From assembly GCF_014207985.1 (NCBI RefSeq), contig NZ_JACHMI010000001.1, positions 5,625,001-5,689,000 on the forward strand: DNA of 64,000 nt. The letters run 5' to 3'. The translations under genes and the position numbers were made by a program. Below are positions 24,712 to 33,219 of the stretch, in pieces (within the stretch, counting starts at the first letter, position 1; every line of letters starts with the position of its first letter). Source of the DNA: Nonomuraea rubra (lineage in GTDB: Bacteria > Actinomycetota > Actinomycetes > Streptosporangiales > Streptosporangiaceae). Below the pieces are notes generated by a model, which ran no database searches, was not told where the DNA came from, and saw only the letters and a program-made list of their open reading frames with translations.

Positions 24712-25872
24712 TCAGATGGCGAGTTCCACGATCGTGATGTCCGGGGGCGCGCCGACCCGGACCGGCGGGCCCCAGAACCCCGCTCCCTTGGTCACGTAGA
24801 GCTGCGTGTCGCCGAAGCGCTCGTACCCGGCGAGCGTCGGTTGCGCCCAGGAGGTGATCAGGTCCAGCGGCATCAGCTGGCCGCCGTGGGTGTGCCCGGA
24901 CAACTGCAGGTCGACGCCGTGGCGCCTGGCCTCGTTCACCTGCACCGGCTGGTGGGCCAGCAGGACGACCGGACGGGCCGGGTCGCGGTCGCCGAGCGCC
25001 CGGGCGTAGTCGGGCCCGTCGTCCTGGAGGGCGCCGGTCACGTCGTTCACCCCGGCCAGGTCGAGGCCGGGCAGCTCCACGCGTTCGTTCAGCAGCGGCC
25101 GGACGCCCAGCTCGCGCAGCTCCTCGATCCACTCGGTCGCACCCGAGAGGTACTCGTGGTTGCCGGTGACGAAGAACGTGCCGTGCCGGCTGCGCAGGTC
25201 GCGCAGGGGAGCGGCGGCGGGGGCGAGCTGCTCGACGGTGCCGTCCACCAGGTCCCCGACGATCGCGACGAGGTCGGCGCCGGTGCCGTTGATCAGGTCC
25301 ACGATCCGCCGGGTGTGCGCCCGCCCCAGCATCGGCCCCAGGTGGATGTCGCCGACCAGGGCGATCCGCAGGCCGTTCGCCTGGGGGCCGCCGCGGCGCA
25401 GCCGTACGGTGACGCGGTCGAGCCGGGGCGGGCCCAGGGCGTTCACCATGCCGTACCCGACGATGCCCGTCGCGGCGGCCCCCGCCGTCACCGCGATCGA
25501 GCGGGCCAGGAACACCCGCCGTGACGCGTCGTCCGGAGGCTCGGGCCGCGCCCTGGCGGCGCGGCGCCTGCGGATCAGCGCGGCGGCCAGGCGTACGGGC
25601 TCGGCGATGAGGAGCAGGATCAGCAGGTAGATGGCCAGCCCGTACCAGATGGTGGTCGGCCAGGCGATCCATCGGGACACGGCGAGGTCCAGGTAGAACG
25701 GCGTGATGAGCGCGGCCGGGACGAACGTCGCCAGCGCCGCGGCGGCCGCGGTGCCCGCGCGGCGGGCCCGGGACCGGGCGGGCGTGGTGCCCCGTACGAG
25801 GCGGGCCCACAGGTAGAGGTGGGCCAGCAGCCACATCACCGACTGGCCCCAGACCCAGGAGGGAATCGACAT
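24712..25872 (-). CDS. Membrane-anchored metallophosphoesterase
   Basis: The 386-residue protein starts at ATG 25872 (GGAGGG about 6 nt upstream, within the end of the preceding gene). The N-terminal third has about four hydrophobic helices, then a Tat-like or anchor segment (RRVFLARSIAVTAGAAATGIVGYG). The calcineurin-like domain follows with all five blocks: GDIHLG, GDLVDG, GNHEY, LAHQP and GHTHGGQ. It binds two metals. Such YkuE-like proteins act on phosphoesters at the membrane, but the natural substrate is mostly unknown. The gene begins 2 nt after the stop of the DUF2306 gene, so the two form an operon. Confidence 0.88.
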   Translation of the reverse strand: MSIPSWVWGQSVMWLLAHLYLWARLVRGTTPARSRARRAGTAAAAALATFVPAALITPFYLDLAVSRWIAWPTTIWYGLAIYLLILLLIAEPVRLAAALIRRRRAARARPEPPDDASRRVFLARSIAVTAGAAATGIVGYGMVNALGPPRLDRVTVRLRRGGPQANGLRIALVGDIHLGPMLGRAHTRRIVDLINGTGADLVAIVGDLVDGTVEQLAPAAAPLRDLRSRHGTFFVTGNHEYLSGATEWIEELRELGVRPLLNERVELPGLDLAGVNDVTGALQDDGPDYARALGDRDPARPVVLLAHQPVQVNEARRHGVDLQLSGHTHGGQLMPLDLITSWAQPTLAGYERFGDTQLYVTKGAGFWGPPVRVGAPPDITIVELAI

Positions 25873-25874
25873 GA

Positions 25875-26552
25875 TCACCCTCCAGCCTGCACGCGTGCGG
25901 TGGCGTTGGGCCTCCTGATGAGGATCTCCACCACGACGAGGTTGACGACCCACCCGAGCGCCTGCCCGATCGGGATCATGGACTCGGCGCTGTCGGCGAT
26001 CGAGGCCGCTCCACTGAACGGGAGCTGGGCCAGCAGGAAGAGCGGCACCAGGATCCGCGAGGTGACGGCGAGGAAGGTGAGCGCGTAGTTGCGCATCATC
26101 CAGTGCCGGTGGCGCGCGAAGTCCCGGCGGCGGGCGGCCCGGACGGCGAGCCACCCGGTGACCAGCCACAGCACGGCGGGGACGGTCAGGCCGACCTGGG
26201 TGACGACCCGTCCGGACAGCAGCGCCACCGGCACGGCGGCCAGCGCGGAGGGCAGCACCCCCGCCAGGAGGTAGCAGCGGCCGATCGTCCGGTGCACCCG
26301 CCGGCGCGCCCGGATCGCGGGTACGAACTGCAGCGGGCCCAGCACGAGCGCGACCAGCGCGGTGAAGATGTGCGCGACGAGCAGGTAGTAGTACCACTCA
26401 CCGGTGACGTCGATGCGGCTGCTGCCGCTGTCGAGCCCGAGGTACGGCGTGACGAGCACGGCACCGAACCCGGCCGCGACGACGAGCATCAGCCAGATCC
26501 TGCGGGCTCGCGCCGGCCCGCCCTGACGGTGGCGGCTCACCACGGCTTTCAT
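25875..26552 (-). CDS. DUF2306 membrane protein
   Basis: From ATG 26552 (GGAGAGGGAG upstream) the protein has 225 residues and six or so membrane helices. The DUF2306 signature is clear: HIFTALVALVLGPLQFVPAIRARRRVHRTIGRCYL and RDFARHRHWMMRNYALTF, with conserved His residues (HRH, H of HIFT) that suggest heme or metal binding inside the membrane. No enzyme activity is established for the family. Coupled to the metallophosphoesterase. Confidence 0.85.
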   Translation of the reverse strand: MKAVVSRHRQGGPARARRIWLMLVVAAGFGAVLVTPYLGLDSGSSRIDVTGEWYYYLLVAHIFTALVALVLGPLQFVPAIRARRRVHRTIGRCYLLAGVLPSALAAVPVALLSGRVVTQVGLTVPAVLWLVTGWLAVRAARRRDFARHRHWMMRNYALTFLAVTSRILVPLFLLAQLPFSGAASIADSAESMIPIGQALGWVVNLVVVEILIRRPNATARVQAGG

Positions 26553-26680
26553 GTGCGGCTCCCTCTCCTTCACTGGCCCGACGACCGCCCATCATGGGGT
26601 GCGGCGGTTCGTCCGGCATCAGCCCGGGAGCGCGACCTCGGCTACGCAAATCGGCGTACATGGGCGAGGTCCGGCTGCGA

Positions 26681-27934
26681 CTACGCGGGTGCCCCGTAGG
26701 TGAGGTAGGCCCGCTGGGTCGCGATGTGGTCGGCCAGGTACCTGGCGTCGTGCCAGACTCCCCAGATGAAGCTGGATCCGCGGCGCGAGAGCCAGGGCAG
26801 CCCGAGGAAGTAGACGCCCGGCTCCGAGGAGACGCCGCGCCGGTGCCTCGGCTTGCCGGCCTCGTCGAAGGCGTCGACCTGCAGCCAGCCGTAGTCGACC
26901 GCGAAGCCCGTGGCCCAGATGATGGAGCCGACACCGGCCGCGGCGAGGTCGAGCTCGCGTGCCGGATCGGTCATGCACGCCGGGTCCGGACCCAGGACGC
27001 GGGCCTCCGGCTCCTCCGGGAGGTCGAGGCCGTTGCGGGCGATGTAGGCGTCCGCCTCGTCGAGCAGCGACAGGTAGCTCGCGTCGCCGTGGGCGATGTT
27101 CTCGACGAGGTCCGGCGCGAAGCGCAGCACGCCGTCGTCGTAGGAGACGGTCCGGCCGACCAGCTCGACCCCCTGGGCGGCCAGGGCACGGAAGTCGACG
27201 GTCTGGCCGCCGCGGGCGCCGCTGACCGCGATCGTGACGTGCTCCGCGCCGCGGGGAGGCGTCTCGGCGTCCCACTTGCCGAGGACGCCGAGCCACCAGA
27301 CGAAGTCGCGGCCGCGGTAGCTGCGCGGGGGCCGGTCGTGCGGGCCGACGGAGAGGTGGACGGCCCGGCCCGAGCGCTGGAGCTCGTCGGCGATCTGCAC
27401 CCCGGACGACCCGGCGCCGACCACCAGGACGGCTCCCTCGGGCAGCTGCCCCGGGTTGCGGTAGCCGCTGGAGTGGAGCTGCACGAGCCCCGCGTCGCCG
27501 GGGACCACGTCCGGGATGACGGGCCGCTGGAACGGTCCGGTCGCGGCCACGACGAAGCGGGCGTTCACCACTCCGGCGGACGTCTCGGCACGGAACCCGG
27601 GGCGGCCGGCGTTCTTGCGCACCGAGGTCACCTCCACGCCGCACCGGACCGGCGCGGCGATCTTCTCGGCGTAGGCGGCGAAGTAGTCCGCCACCTCGTC
27701 CTTCGACGCGAAGGCGTCGGGATCCAGGTTGAGGAACTCCAGCCCCGGGAAGCGGTCGTGCCAGGCGGGCCCGTTGGCGACCAGCGAGTCCCACCGCTCG
27801 GAGCGCCAGCGCTCGGCGATGCGGTGCCTCTCCAGGACGAGGTGGGGCACGCCGGCCTCGCTCAGGTGCCCGCTCATCGCCAGGCCCGCCTGGCCCGCGC
27901 CGACGACGAGGACCTCTATCTCTTCGTGGGACAT
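26681..27934 (-). CDS. Flavin-containing monooxygenase
   Basis: The 417-residue protein starts at ATG 27934 (AGGAGG 9 nt upstream). It has the FAD loop VVGAGQAGLAMSGHL (about 9-23), an ERWRSERWDSL segment, and the NADPH loop VVGAGSSGVQIADEL near 170-184. The ATGF motif (IIWATGF) near residue 340 is shared by FMO/trimethylamine-type and YUCCA-like N-hydroxylating enzymes. It would oxidise a small nucleophilic substrate (N or S) with NADPH and O2. It stands alone upstream of a copper amine oxidase operon read in the same direction. An amine substrate shared by both is possible but only positional. Confidence 0.85.
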   Translation of the reverse strand: MSHEEIEVLVVGAGQAGLAMSGHLSEAGVPHLVLERHRIAERWRSERWDSLVANGPAWHDRFPGLEFLNLDPDAFASKDEVADYFAAYAEKIAAPVRCGVEVTSVRKNAGRPGFRAETSAGVVNARFVVAATGPFQRPVIPDVVPGDAGLVQLHSSGYRNPGQLPEGAVLVVGAGSSGVQIADELQRSGRAVHLSVGPHDRPPRSYRGRDFVWWLGVLGKWDAETPPRGAEHVTIAVSGARGGQTVDFRALAAQGVELVGRTVSYDDGVLRFAPDLVENIAHGDASYLSLLDEADAYIARNGLDLPEEPEARVLGPDPACMTDPARELDLAAAGVGSIIWATGFAVDYGWLQVDAFDEAGKPRHRRGVSSEPGVYFLGLPWLSRRGSSFIWGVWHDARYLADHIATQRAYLTYGAPA

Positions 27935-27995
27935 TCCCCAGCCTCCTGTCTGAACGTCACGCGCCAAAATCCTCATCTGCCGGCGTGCCTCTGTC

Positions 27996-28007
27996 CAACA
28001 GATGTTG
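27996..28007. promoter_or_regulatory. Short palindrome upstream of the monooxygenase gene
   Basis: CAACA and TGTTG flank GA at 27996-28007, within an AT-richer 81-bp gap. The site lies about 60 bp upstream of the monooxygenase start and 8 bp after the amine oxidase stop, and could be an operator. No regulator can be assigned. Confidence 0.3.
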
Positions 28008-28015
28008 TCGTCCTT

Positions 28016-29953
28016 CTAGATCTGATCTGGTGATGCAGCGTGGCAGTGCCCCGACTTCGGCGCCGGCACGTCGAGGGCCGGGTTCCGGTCGAAGAACCCG
28101 ACCGGCTTGAGCACGAAGCCGGTGCGGTCCACCGGCATGATCGGCCAGTCCTCGGGCCGGGGGAAGTGGGTGAGCCCGAAGGTGTGCCACAGCACGAGGT
28201 CCTGGCCGTCGAGGTCCCGGTCCGCCCCGATCCAGGTGTCGATGCCGCTGTTGCCGGGATTCTGGTTGACGTACCGGCCCGCCGGGTAACGTTCGGCGTC
28301 GTCGTGCGCCGTGACCCACAGGTGCCGGGTGGTGAACGCCGCGCGCCTGGCGATCGACGAGGAGGGGTCGGCGAGGAGCGTGGGCTGACCCTCCGGGTGG
28401 AGGGCGTAGCCGACCGGCTGCCCCATCCGGTTCCGGCGCCCGGGGTTGACGACGTGCCAGGTGCGGCCGGCGTGGCCGTCGGCCATCCGGGCTCCCTCGC
28501 GCTCGCGGCGGATGCGCGTGGCCCTGCGGGTGAAGGCGTTGCCGTACGGGTTCTCCGGTCCGGCCGGGACGCGTACGGCGTCCACCTCGTCGACGGCGTT
28601 GCCCACCCCGTCGACCATCATGTCCAGCCGCGCCGAGAACAGGTGCTGGTGGAACGGCGCCCCCACGCCGGGCGCGATCTCCGAGGCCCACGGGTACGCC
28701 GAGCCGTCGGCCCGCGGGCCGGGGTAGGCCGAGGCGAACACGACGCCGGTCGCCTTGCACTCCAGCTCGATCGTCCCGTCGAGGTAGAGGTACCAGTAGA
28801 AGCCGTAGTCGTAGTTCCCGACGGTGATGAAGAACGAGATCACCAGCCGGCGCTGCCGCCGCGTGGAGCTGCTGCCGTTGTACAGGTCGGTGTGCTTCCA
28901 CAGCACCCCGGCGTCCTCCTCGTGCATGCAGATCGCGTTGCGGATCGTCCGCGGGGCGCCGTCGTCGTCGGCGATGGCCGCGTCGAAGTAGTGGATCTCG
29001 CCCAGGCAGTCGCAGCCCAGCTCCAGCGCGTTGGCGTCCTTGCCGAGCGAGTACTCCCCGGCGTCGAAGTAGTTCTGCCAGAACCGCACGGGGGAGGGGT
29101 CGCCGTACGGGACCACCATCTCGGCGACCGAGGCCCGGTAGACGATCGGCCGGAGCCGGCCGTCGTCCTCGAAGCCGATCTGGTGCAGGGTCAGGCCCTC
29201 CACCTGGTCGAAGCCGATCCGGAAGCGCCACTTCTCCCAGCGCACGACGTTGCCCTCGACGGTGAACGAGGGCCCCTCGGGCTGCGTGATCTCGATCGGC
29301 CTCTGGGTGTCGCGAACCGGGCGGTCCCCGGCGTTGAGCTCGAAGTCGGCCCGCTCCGCCGGCACCGGGAAGAGGCCGTCGTCGATGAGCTCGACCACCT
29401 CCCTGGTGACCAGGTCGACGTACGCCACCACGCCGTCGATGGGATGCGCCCACACGTTGTCGCGGTCGTCGAGCTGCAGGAAGGACAGGCAGCGCACCAG
29501 CCGCCTGCCCTCCTCTCCCGGGAGGCCGAAGCAGCCGGCGCTGAGGGCCGAGACCCGGATCCGCGAGGGCTCGTCGAGGCCCCGCCGGGCCATCGCGGCG
29601 CACCAGGACTCGTCCTGCCACAGGATCTGCTCGACGAGGCCGAACTCCTCGCCCATGATCGGCGGTTGCCCCTCGGCGGTGACGTCCACCTCGCGCCGCG
29701 AGACGACCTTGTCGTGGGTGAGGGAGACGACGACCTCCGAGACCTCGCCGGTGTCCCGGTCCAGCAGGGTCGTGCGCACGCACCGGTCCCACGGGTCGCC
29801 CTCCTTCCAGGAGAGCACCTCGCGCTTCGGCGGCTCCACGAGCATGACCAGGGGGAAGCGGGTGGCGGGCCCGATCAGGCCGGCCCGGTCGAGGACGCCG
29901 CGGTTGCGGGCGATCTCTTCCGTGGTGAGGCGGTCGAGCGGGTGAGCGGTCAC
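28016..29953 (-). CDS. Copper amine oxidase (topaquinone type)
   Basis: From GTG 29953 (GTGA overlap with the permease gene) the protein has 645 residues, normal for bacterial copper amine oxidases. It oxidises primary amines to aldehydes with release of NH3 and H2O2. The catalytic base lies in YFDAGEY (Asp297), the topaquinone precursor is Tyr381 in VGNYDYGFYW, and copper ligands are seen as HQHLF and LTHFPRPEDWP near the C-terminus. There is no signal peptide, so it is cytoplasmic, as in Arthrobacter enzymes of the histamine/phenylethylamine group. It is paired with an amine or amino acid permease upstream, and a TetR-LysR pair is divergent. The nearby aldehyde dehydrogenase at 37359 could take the aldehyde onward. 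Confidence 0.93.
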   Translation of the reverse strand: MTAHPLDRLTTEEIARNRGVLDRAGLIGPATRFPLVMLVEPPKREVLSWKEGDPWDRCVRTTLLDRDTGEVSEVVVSLTHDKVVSRREVDVTAEGQPPIMGEEFGLVEQILWQDESWCAAMARRGLDEPSRIRVSALSAGCFGLPGEEGRRLVRCLSFLQLDDRDNVWAHPIDGVVAYVDLVTREVVELIDDGLFPVPAERADFELNAGDRPVRDTQRPIEITQPEGPSFTVEGNVVRWEKWRFRIGFDQVEGLTLHQIGFEDDGRLRPIVYRASVAEMVVPYGDPSPVRFWQNYFDAGEYSLGKDANALELGCDCLGEIHYFDAAIADDDGAPRTIRNAICMHEEDAGVLWKHTDLYNGSSSTRRQRRLVISFFITVGNYDYGFYWYLYLDGTIELECKATGVVFASAYPGPRADGSAYPWASEIAPGVGAPFHQHLFSARLDMMVDGVGNAVDEVDAVRVPAGPENPYGNAFTRRATRIRREREGARMADGHAGRTWHVVNPGRRNRMGQPVGYALHPEGQPTLLADPSSSIARRAAFTTRHLWVTAHDDAERYPAGRYVNQNPGNSGIDTWIGADRDLDGQDLVLWHTFGLTHFPRPEDWPIMPVDRTGFVLKPVGFFDRNPALDVPAPKSGHCHAASPDQI

Positions 29954-31476
29954 GAGGTGGTCCCTTCTGGAGTGATGACCGGGGTGGCGCCTGCTTCCGC
30001 CGGGCCGGGCCCGCCGGCGCGGACCCCGGCGCCCCGCACGTAGCCGATGACGCCGAGGACGAGCAGCGCGGCCAGGGTGCCCAGCGTGAGCGCCTGGAAC
30101 TGCAGGTGGCTGACGCCCCAGGTCTCCTCGAAGTCGTACGGGAGTCCGAAGAGCGCCTCGAGCGTGCCGGGGAAGACGGCGACCCAGGAGCCGAGCAGCA
30201 CCCACGCGAAGGCGACGGCGCCGAGCACGGCGTAGCCGCGGTCCGGCAGGGGCACCCGGAACGGCCGCTCGGCATCCGGGTACAGGGTGCGCAGCCGGAT
30301 CGCGGCGGGGATGACGATCAGATAGCTGAGCAGGAACGTCGAGATCGAGATCGTCAGAACCACCGTGAACAGCGCGGCACTGCTTCCCGTCACCTGCATG
30401 GCCGCCAGCATGAAGAGGGTCGAGACGATCCCGGACAGCAGGTTGACGCGGACGGGGGTACCGAGCCGGGGGTGGAAGCGGCCGAAGAAGCCGCCGAAGA
30501 ACGCCCCGTCCGCCGCCGCGATCGCCTGCATGCGGTCGGAGATGATCATCCAGGCGGCGCCCTGGCTCATCAGGATGTACACGAAGCCGATCGCGGCGAT
30601 GGTGCGGAGGGTGCCGGCGGCCGGGCCGTACACGGAGAACACCACGCCGACCGCCTCCAGGAGCCCGGAGATGCCGGTGATGTCGTCCTTCGGCACCACC
30701 AGCAGGATGGCGAGCACCGGCAGGATGTAGCAGAGCGCCGCGGCGGCCGAGGAGCGGGCGATGGAGATCGGCACGTCGCGGGCGGGGTTCTCCATCTCCC
30801 CGGCGGCGCTGTTGGAGGACTCGAAGCCGAGGAAGGCGAAGAGCAGGACCGGCGCCAGGCCGAACAGGCCCGCCAGGGTCGGGCTGAGGTCGCCGCCGCC
30901 CAGACCCTCGACCCCGTGCTCGGCGGCGTAGAGCACGGTGGTCAGCACGAAGAACGCCAGCAGGACGAGCTTGAGCATCGCGCCGCTCGTGGGCAGCCAC
31001 TTGCCCCTGCGCAGGCTCACGATGGCGGCGAGCACGGTGCACCAGATGAAGGCGATCTTGAAGACGTAGTCGGCGGCCGAGCCGTGCGGCAGGTGCAGGA
31101 GGTAGGTGTTCACCGTCTCCGCGGCCAGGAACGCCATCGAGCCGCCGACCCAGATCGGCTGGGTGACCCAGGTGAGCAGCGAGGCGATCGCGCCGGCGAC
31201 CCGGCCGAACGCGTTGCGCACCCACGTGTAGGCGCCGCCCTCCTCGCTGAAGGCGGCGCCGACCTCGGCGAACATCAGCGCGTACGGGATCAGGAAGGTG
31301 ACGGCGAGGATCACCAGCCAGGTGAGCGCCTCGCCCCCGAAGACGGAGACCTGGCCGAGGGTCTCCAGGCCGATCACGGCCGCGATGATCAGGAACAGGA
31401 TGTCGAACCGCTTCAGGGCCTTCTTGAGACGGCCGGTCTGCTCGTCGAGCAGCTCGGTGCGCCGGCGATCGCTCAT
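29950..31476 (-). CDS. APC-family amino acid/amine permease
   Basis: Starting at ATG 31476 (GGAAGG about 10 nt upstream; GTG 31494 is possible) the protein has 508 residues and twelve predicted helices, with the APC signature GxEtLGQVSVFGGEALTWL in helix 1-2 and FLGFESSNSAAGEMENPARDVP after helix 6. ENP-R is the hallmark of amino acid-polyamine-organocation transporters. The stop overlaps the amine oxidase start, so the two genes are coupled and the permease probably imports the amine oxidised next. It is probably controlled by the divergent TetR gene. Confidence 0.9.
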   Translation of the reverse strand: MSDRRRTELLDEQTGRLKKALKRFDILFLIIAAVIGLETLGQVSVFGGEALTWLVILAVTFLIPYALMFAEVGAAFSEEGGAYTWVRNAFGRVAGAIASLLTWVTQPIWVGGSMAFLAAETVNTYLLHLPHGSAADYVFKIAFIWCTVLAAIVSLRRGKWLPTSGAMLKLVLLAFFVLTTVLYAAEHGVEGLGGGDLSPTLAGLFGLAPVLLFAFLGFESSNSAAGEMENPARDVPISIARSSAAAALCYILPVLAILLVVPKDDITGISGLLEAVGVVFSVYGPAAGTLRTIAAIGFVYILMSQGAAWMIISDRMQAIAAADGAFFGGFFGRFHPRLGTPVRVNLLSGIVSTLFMLAAMQVTGSSAALFTVVLTISISTFLLSYLIVIPAAIRLRTLYPDAERPFRVPLPDRGYAVLGAVAFAWVLLGSWVAVFPGTLEALFGLPYDFEETWGVSHLQFQALTLGTLAALLVLGVIGYVRGAGVRAGGPGPAEAGATPVITPEGTTS

Positions 31477-31590
31477 GGGCGAGGTGCCTTCCACAGGGGG
31501 GCGGGCGCGGGGCCCGGCCTATTCTTTGCGATTGACGTGAAATAATGTCCTGGTCCGTGCTCCCTGACCAGAGGGCGAGTCATGGCGTTT

Positions 31591-31609
31591 TTTGATGGAC
31601 AGGATCAAA
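31591..31609. promoter_or_regulatory. Inverted repeat TTTGAT-N7-ATCAAA upstream of TetR gene
   Basis: TTTGAT (31591-31596) and ATCAAA (31604-31609) are exact inverted repeats in an AT-rich 118-bp divergent region. The site is 9 bp before the preferred TetR start and is a fair operator candidate. A second, imperfect palindrome (GACGT...ATGTC) lies near 31535-31550. Confidence 0.4.
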
Positions 31610-31618
31610 TCTTCTGAC

Positions 31619-32269
31619 ATGGCACGTCCACGCAACCAGACCGAACGCCGCCGCCAGCTCGTGGAGGCCGCGGCCCGGGTCATCGCCGAGCGGGGGCTGG
31701 CGGGCCTGCGGATCAGGGACGTCGCCGAGGCGGCGGGCCTCTCGCCGGGCTCGGTGTCCTACTACTTCCCCGATCTGGACGATCTGCTGCTCGACGTGCA
31801 CCACCACGCCGTCGATCGTTACTACTGGCTGCGGATGCGGGTGGTCGAGAGGTGCGAGGACCCGCGTGACAAGCTCCTCGGCCTGGTCGAGCAGGGAGTC
31901 CCCGACGACGCCGCGGACGAGATGGGGCTCGTGCTCTACGAGCTGCACCTCAGCGCCTCCCGCGACAAGGCGCACGCCGTGCTGATGTCGGGCCTCTACG
32001 ACCGCGAGGTCTCGCTCTACGCGACCGTCCTCGCGTTCGGCGTCAGCGGCGGCGTCTTCGCCCCGATCGGCGACCTGCGCGGCGTCGCGATGAACGCGGT
32101 GGCCCTGGAGGACGCCTACGGCCTGCACATCGTCGGGCGCAACCCCGCGGTGGCGCCGCAGGAGGCCAGACGGCTCGTGCGCGCCTACCTGTCGGTCGTG
32201 ACAGGCTGCGACCTCGAAGCGTGGCACGCGGAGCGGCCCGGGCCAGGAAGGGCGGAGAGGCAGGCATGA
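31619..32269 (+). CDS. TetR-family regulator
   Basis: I take ATG 31619 as start (216 residues, MARPRNQTERR), because the inverted repeat just upstream looks regulatory; ATG 31595 would add eight residues. No good ribosome binding site is visible for either. The HTH is typical (GLAGLRIRDVAEAAGLSPGSVSYYFPDLDDLL). The C-terminal part matches BetI-like repressors in general shape. It is divergent from the permease and amine oxidase operon, so it probably controls amine uptake. Its stop overlaps the LysR start (ATGA), giving a two-regulator unit. Confidence 0.85.
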   Translation: MARPRNQTERRRQLVEAAARVIAERGLAGLRIRDVAEAAGLSPGSVSYYFPDLDDLLLDVHHHAVDRYYWLRMRVVERCEDPRDKLLGLVEQGVPDDAADEMGLVLYELHLSASRDKAHAVLMSGLYDREVSLYATVLAFGVSGGVFAPIGDLRGVAMNAVALEDAYGLHIVGRNPAVAPQEARRLVRAYLSVVTGCDLEAWHAERPGPGRAERQA

Positions 32270-33171
32270 GCGACCCCGGTTTCACGCTGGTGCAGTTGCG
32301 CTACTTCGCGGCGGCGGCCGAGCTGGGCAGCATGACCAGCGCGGCGCGCGAGCTGATGGTGTCCCAGTCCGCGGTCTCCACGGCGGTGGCGCAGCTGGAG
32401 AGGGAGCTCGGCGTGCAGCTGCTGCTGCGGCACCACGCCCGCGGGCTCAGCCTGACCGCGGCGGGCGCGGAGTTCCTGCGCGAGCTGCGCGGCTACCTCG
32501 CGCACACCGAGGAGCTGGCCGAGACCGCCCGGTCGGCCGGCCAGGTCCTGATCGGCCGGCTGACCATCGGCTGCTTCGCCACGCTCGGGCCGTTCGAGCT
32601 GCCGCGGCTGCTGAGCGCGTGCGAGCGCGACCACCCCGAGATCCAGGTGTCGGTCATCGAGGCCGAGCACGCCACGCTCAAGCAGGCGCTGCGCGCCGGC
32701 CGCTGCGAGCTCGCGCTGATGTACGGCTACGACCTCGACGACGACATCGAGTCGGTGCGCATGGGTACGGCTCCGGCGTACGTGCTGGTCGCCAAGGACC
32801 ACCCGCTCGCCCGCCGCAAGAAGGTGCGGCTGGACGACCTCGCCGGGGAGCCGATGGTGCTGCTCGACCTGCCGCACAGCCGGGACTACTTCGAGCATCT
32901 CGTCGAGTCGGCCGGGTTCACGCCGGACGTGCGCCACCGCACCACCGGGTTCGAGACGGTCCGGGCACTGGTGGCCAACGGCCTCGGCTGGTCGGTGCTC
33001 AACCAGAAGCCCGCCTCGCCCACGACGTACGACGGCAAGGAGGTCGTCGAGCTGGAGATCCTCGATCCGCTGGAGCCGCTGGACGTCGTCCTGGCCTCGA
33101 TGAGAGGCGTGCGCCTGACCCGGCGCGCCCAGGCGTTCATCAGGTCCGCGAGGCACGCCCGCGCCCGCTGA
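32266..33171 (+). CDS. LysR-family regulator
   Basis: The 301-residue protein from ATG 32266 (GGAGAGG upstream, overlapping the TetR stop) has the usual winged helix (LRYFAAAAELGSMTSAARELMVSQSAVSTAVAQLERELGVQLLLRH, about 11-56) and a periplasmic-binding-like effector domain. It is unusual that it is cotranscribed with a TetR repressor rather than divergent from its target. Possible targets are the amine oxidase operon, the convergent amidohydrolase genes, or the NCS1 operon at 35932. Confidence 0.88.
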   Translation: MSDPGFTLVQLRYFAAAAELGSMTSAARELMVSQSAVSTAVAQLERELGVQLLLRHHARGLSLTAAGAEFLRELRGYLAHTEELAETARSAGQVLIGRLTIGCFATLGPFELPRLLSACERDHPEIQVSVIEAEHATLKQALRAGRCELALMYGYDLDDDIESVRMGTAPAYVLVAKDHPLARRKKVRLDDLAGEPMVLLDLPHSRDYFEHLVESAGFTPDVRHRTTGFETVRALVANGLGWSVLNQKPASPTTYDGKEVVELEILDPLEPLDVVLASMRGVRLTRRAQAFIRSARHARAR

Positions 33172-33219
33172 CCGGCCGGCGGGCCTGCCATGCTTCCCTG
33201 CCCGGCCGCTACCCGGCCG

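Noticed and set aside
29954..31225. Long open frame continuing upstream of the copper amine oxidase
   Set aside because: It covers the APC permease in another frame. GTG 29953 overlaps the permease stop and gives the normal family length.
33172..33219. Terminator between the LysR and amidohydrolase genes
   Set aside because: The region is GC-rich with partial complementarity and a short direct repeat (CCGGCCGCTAC twice), but no clean stem could be drawn.
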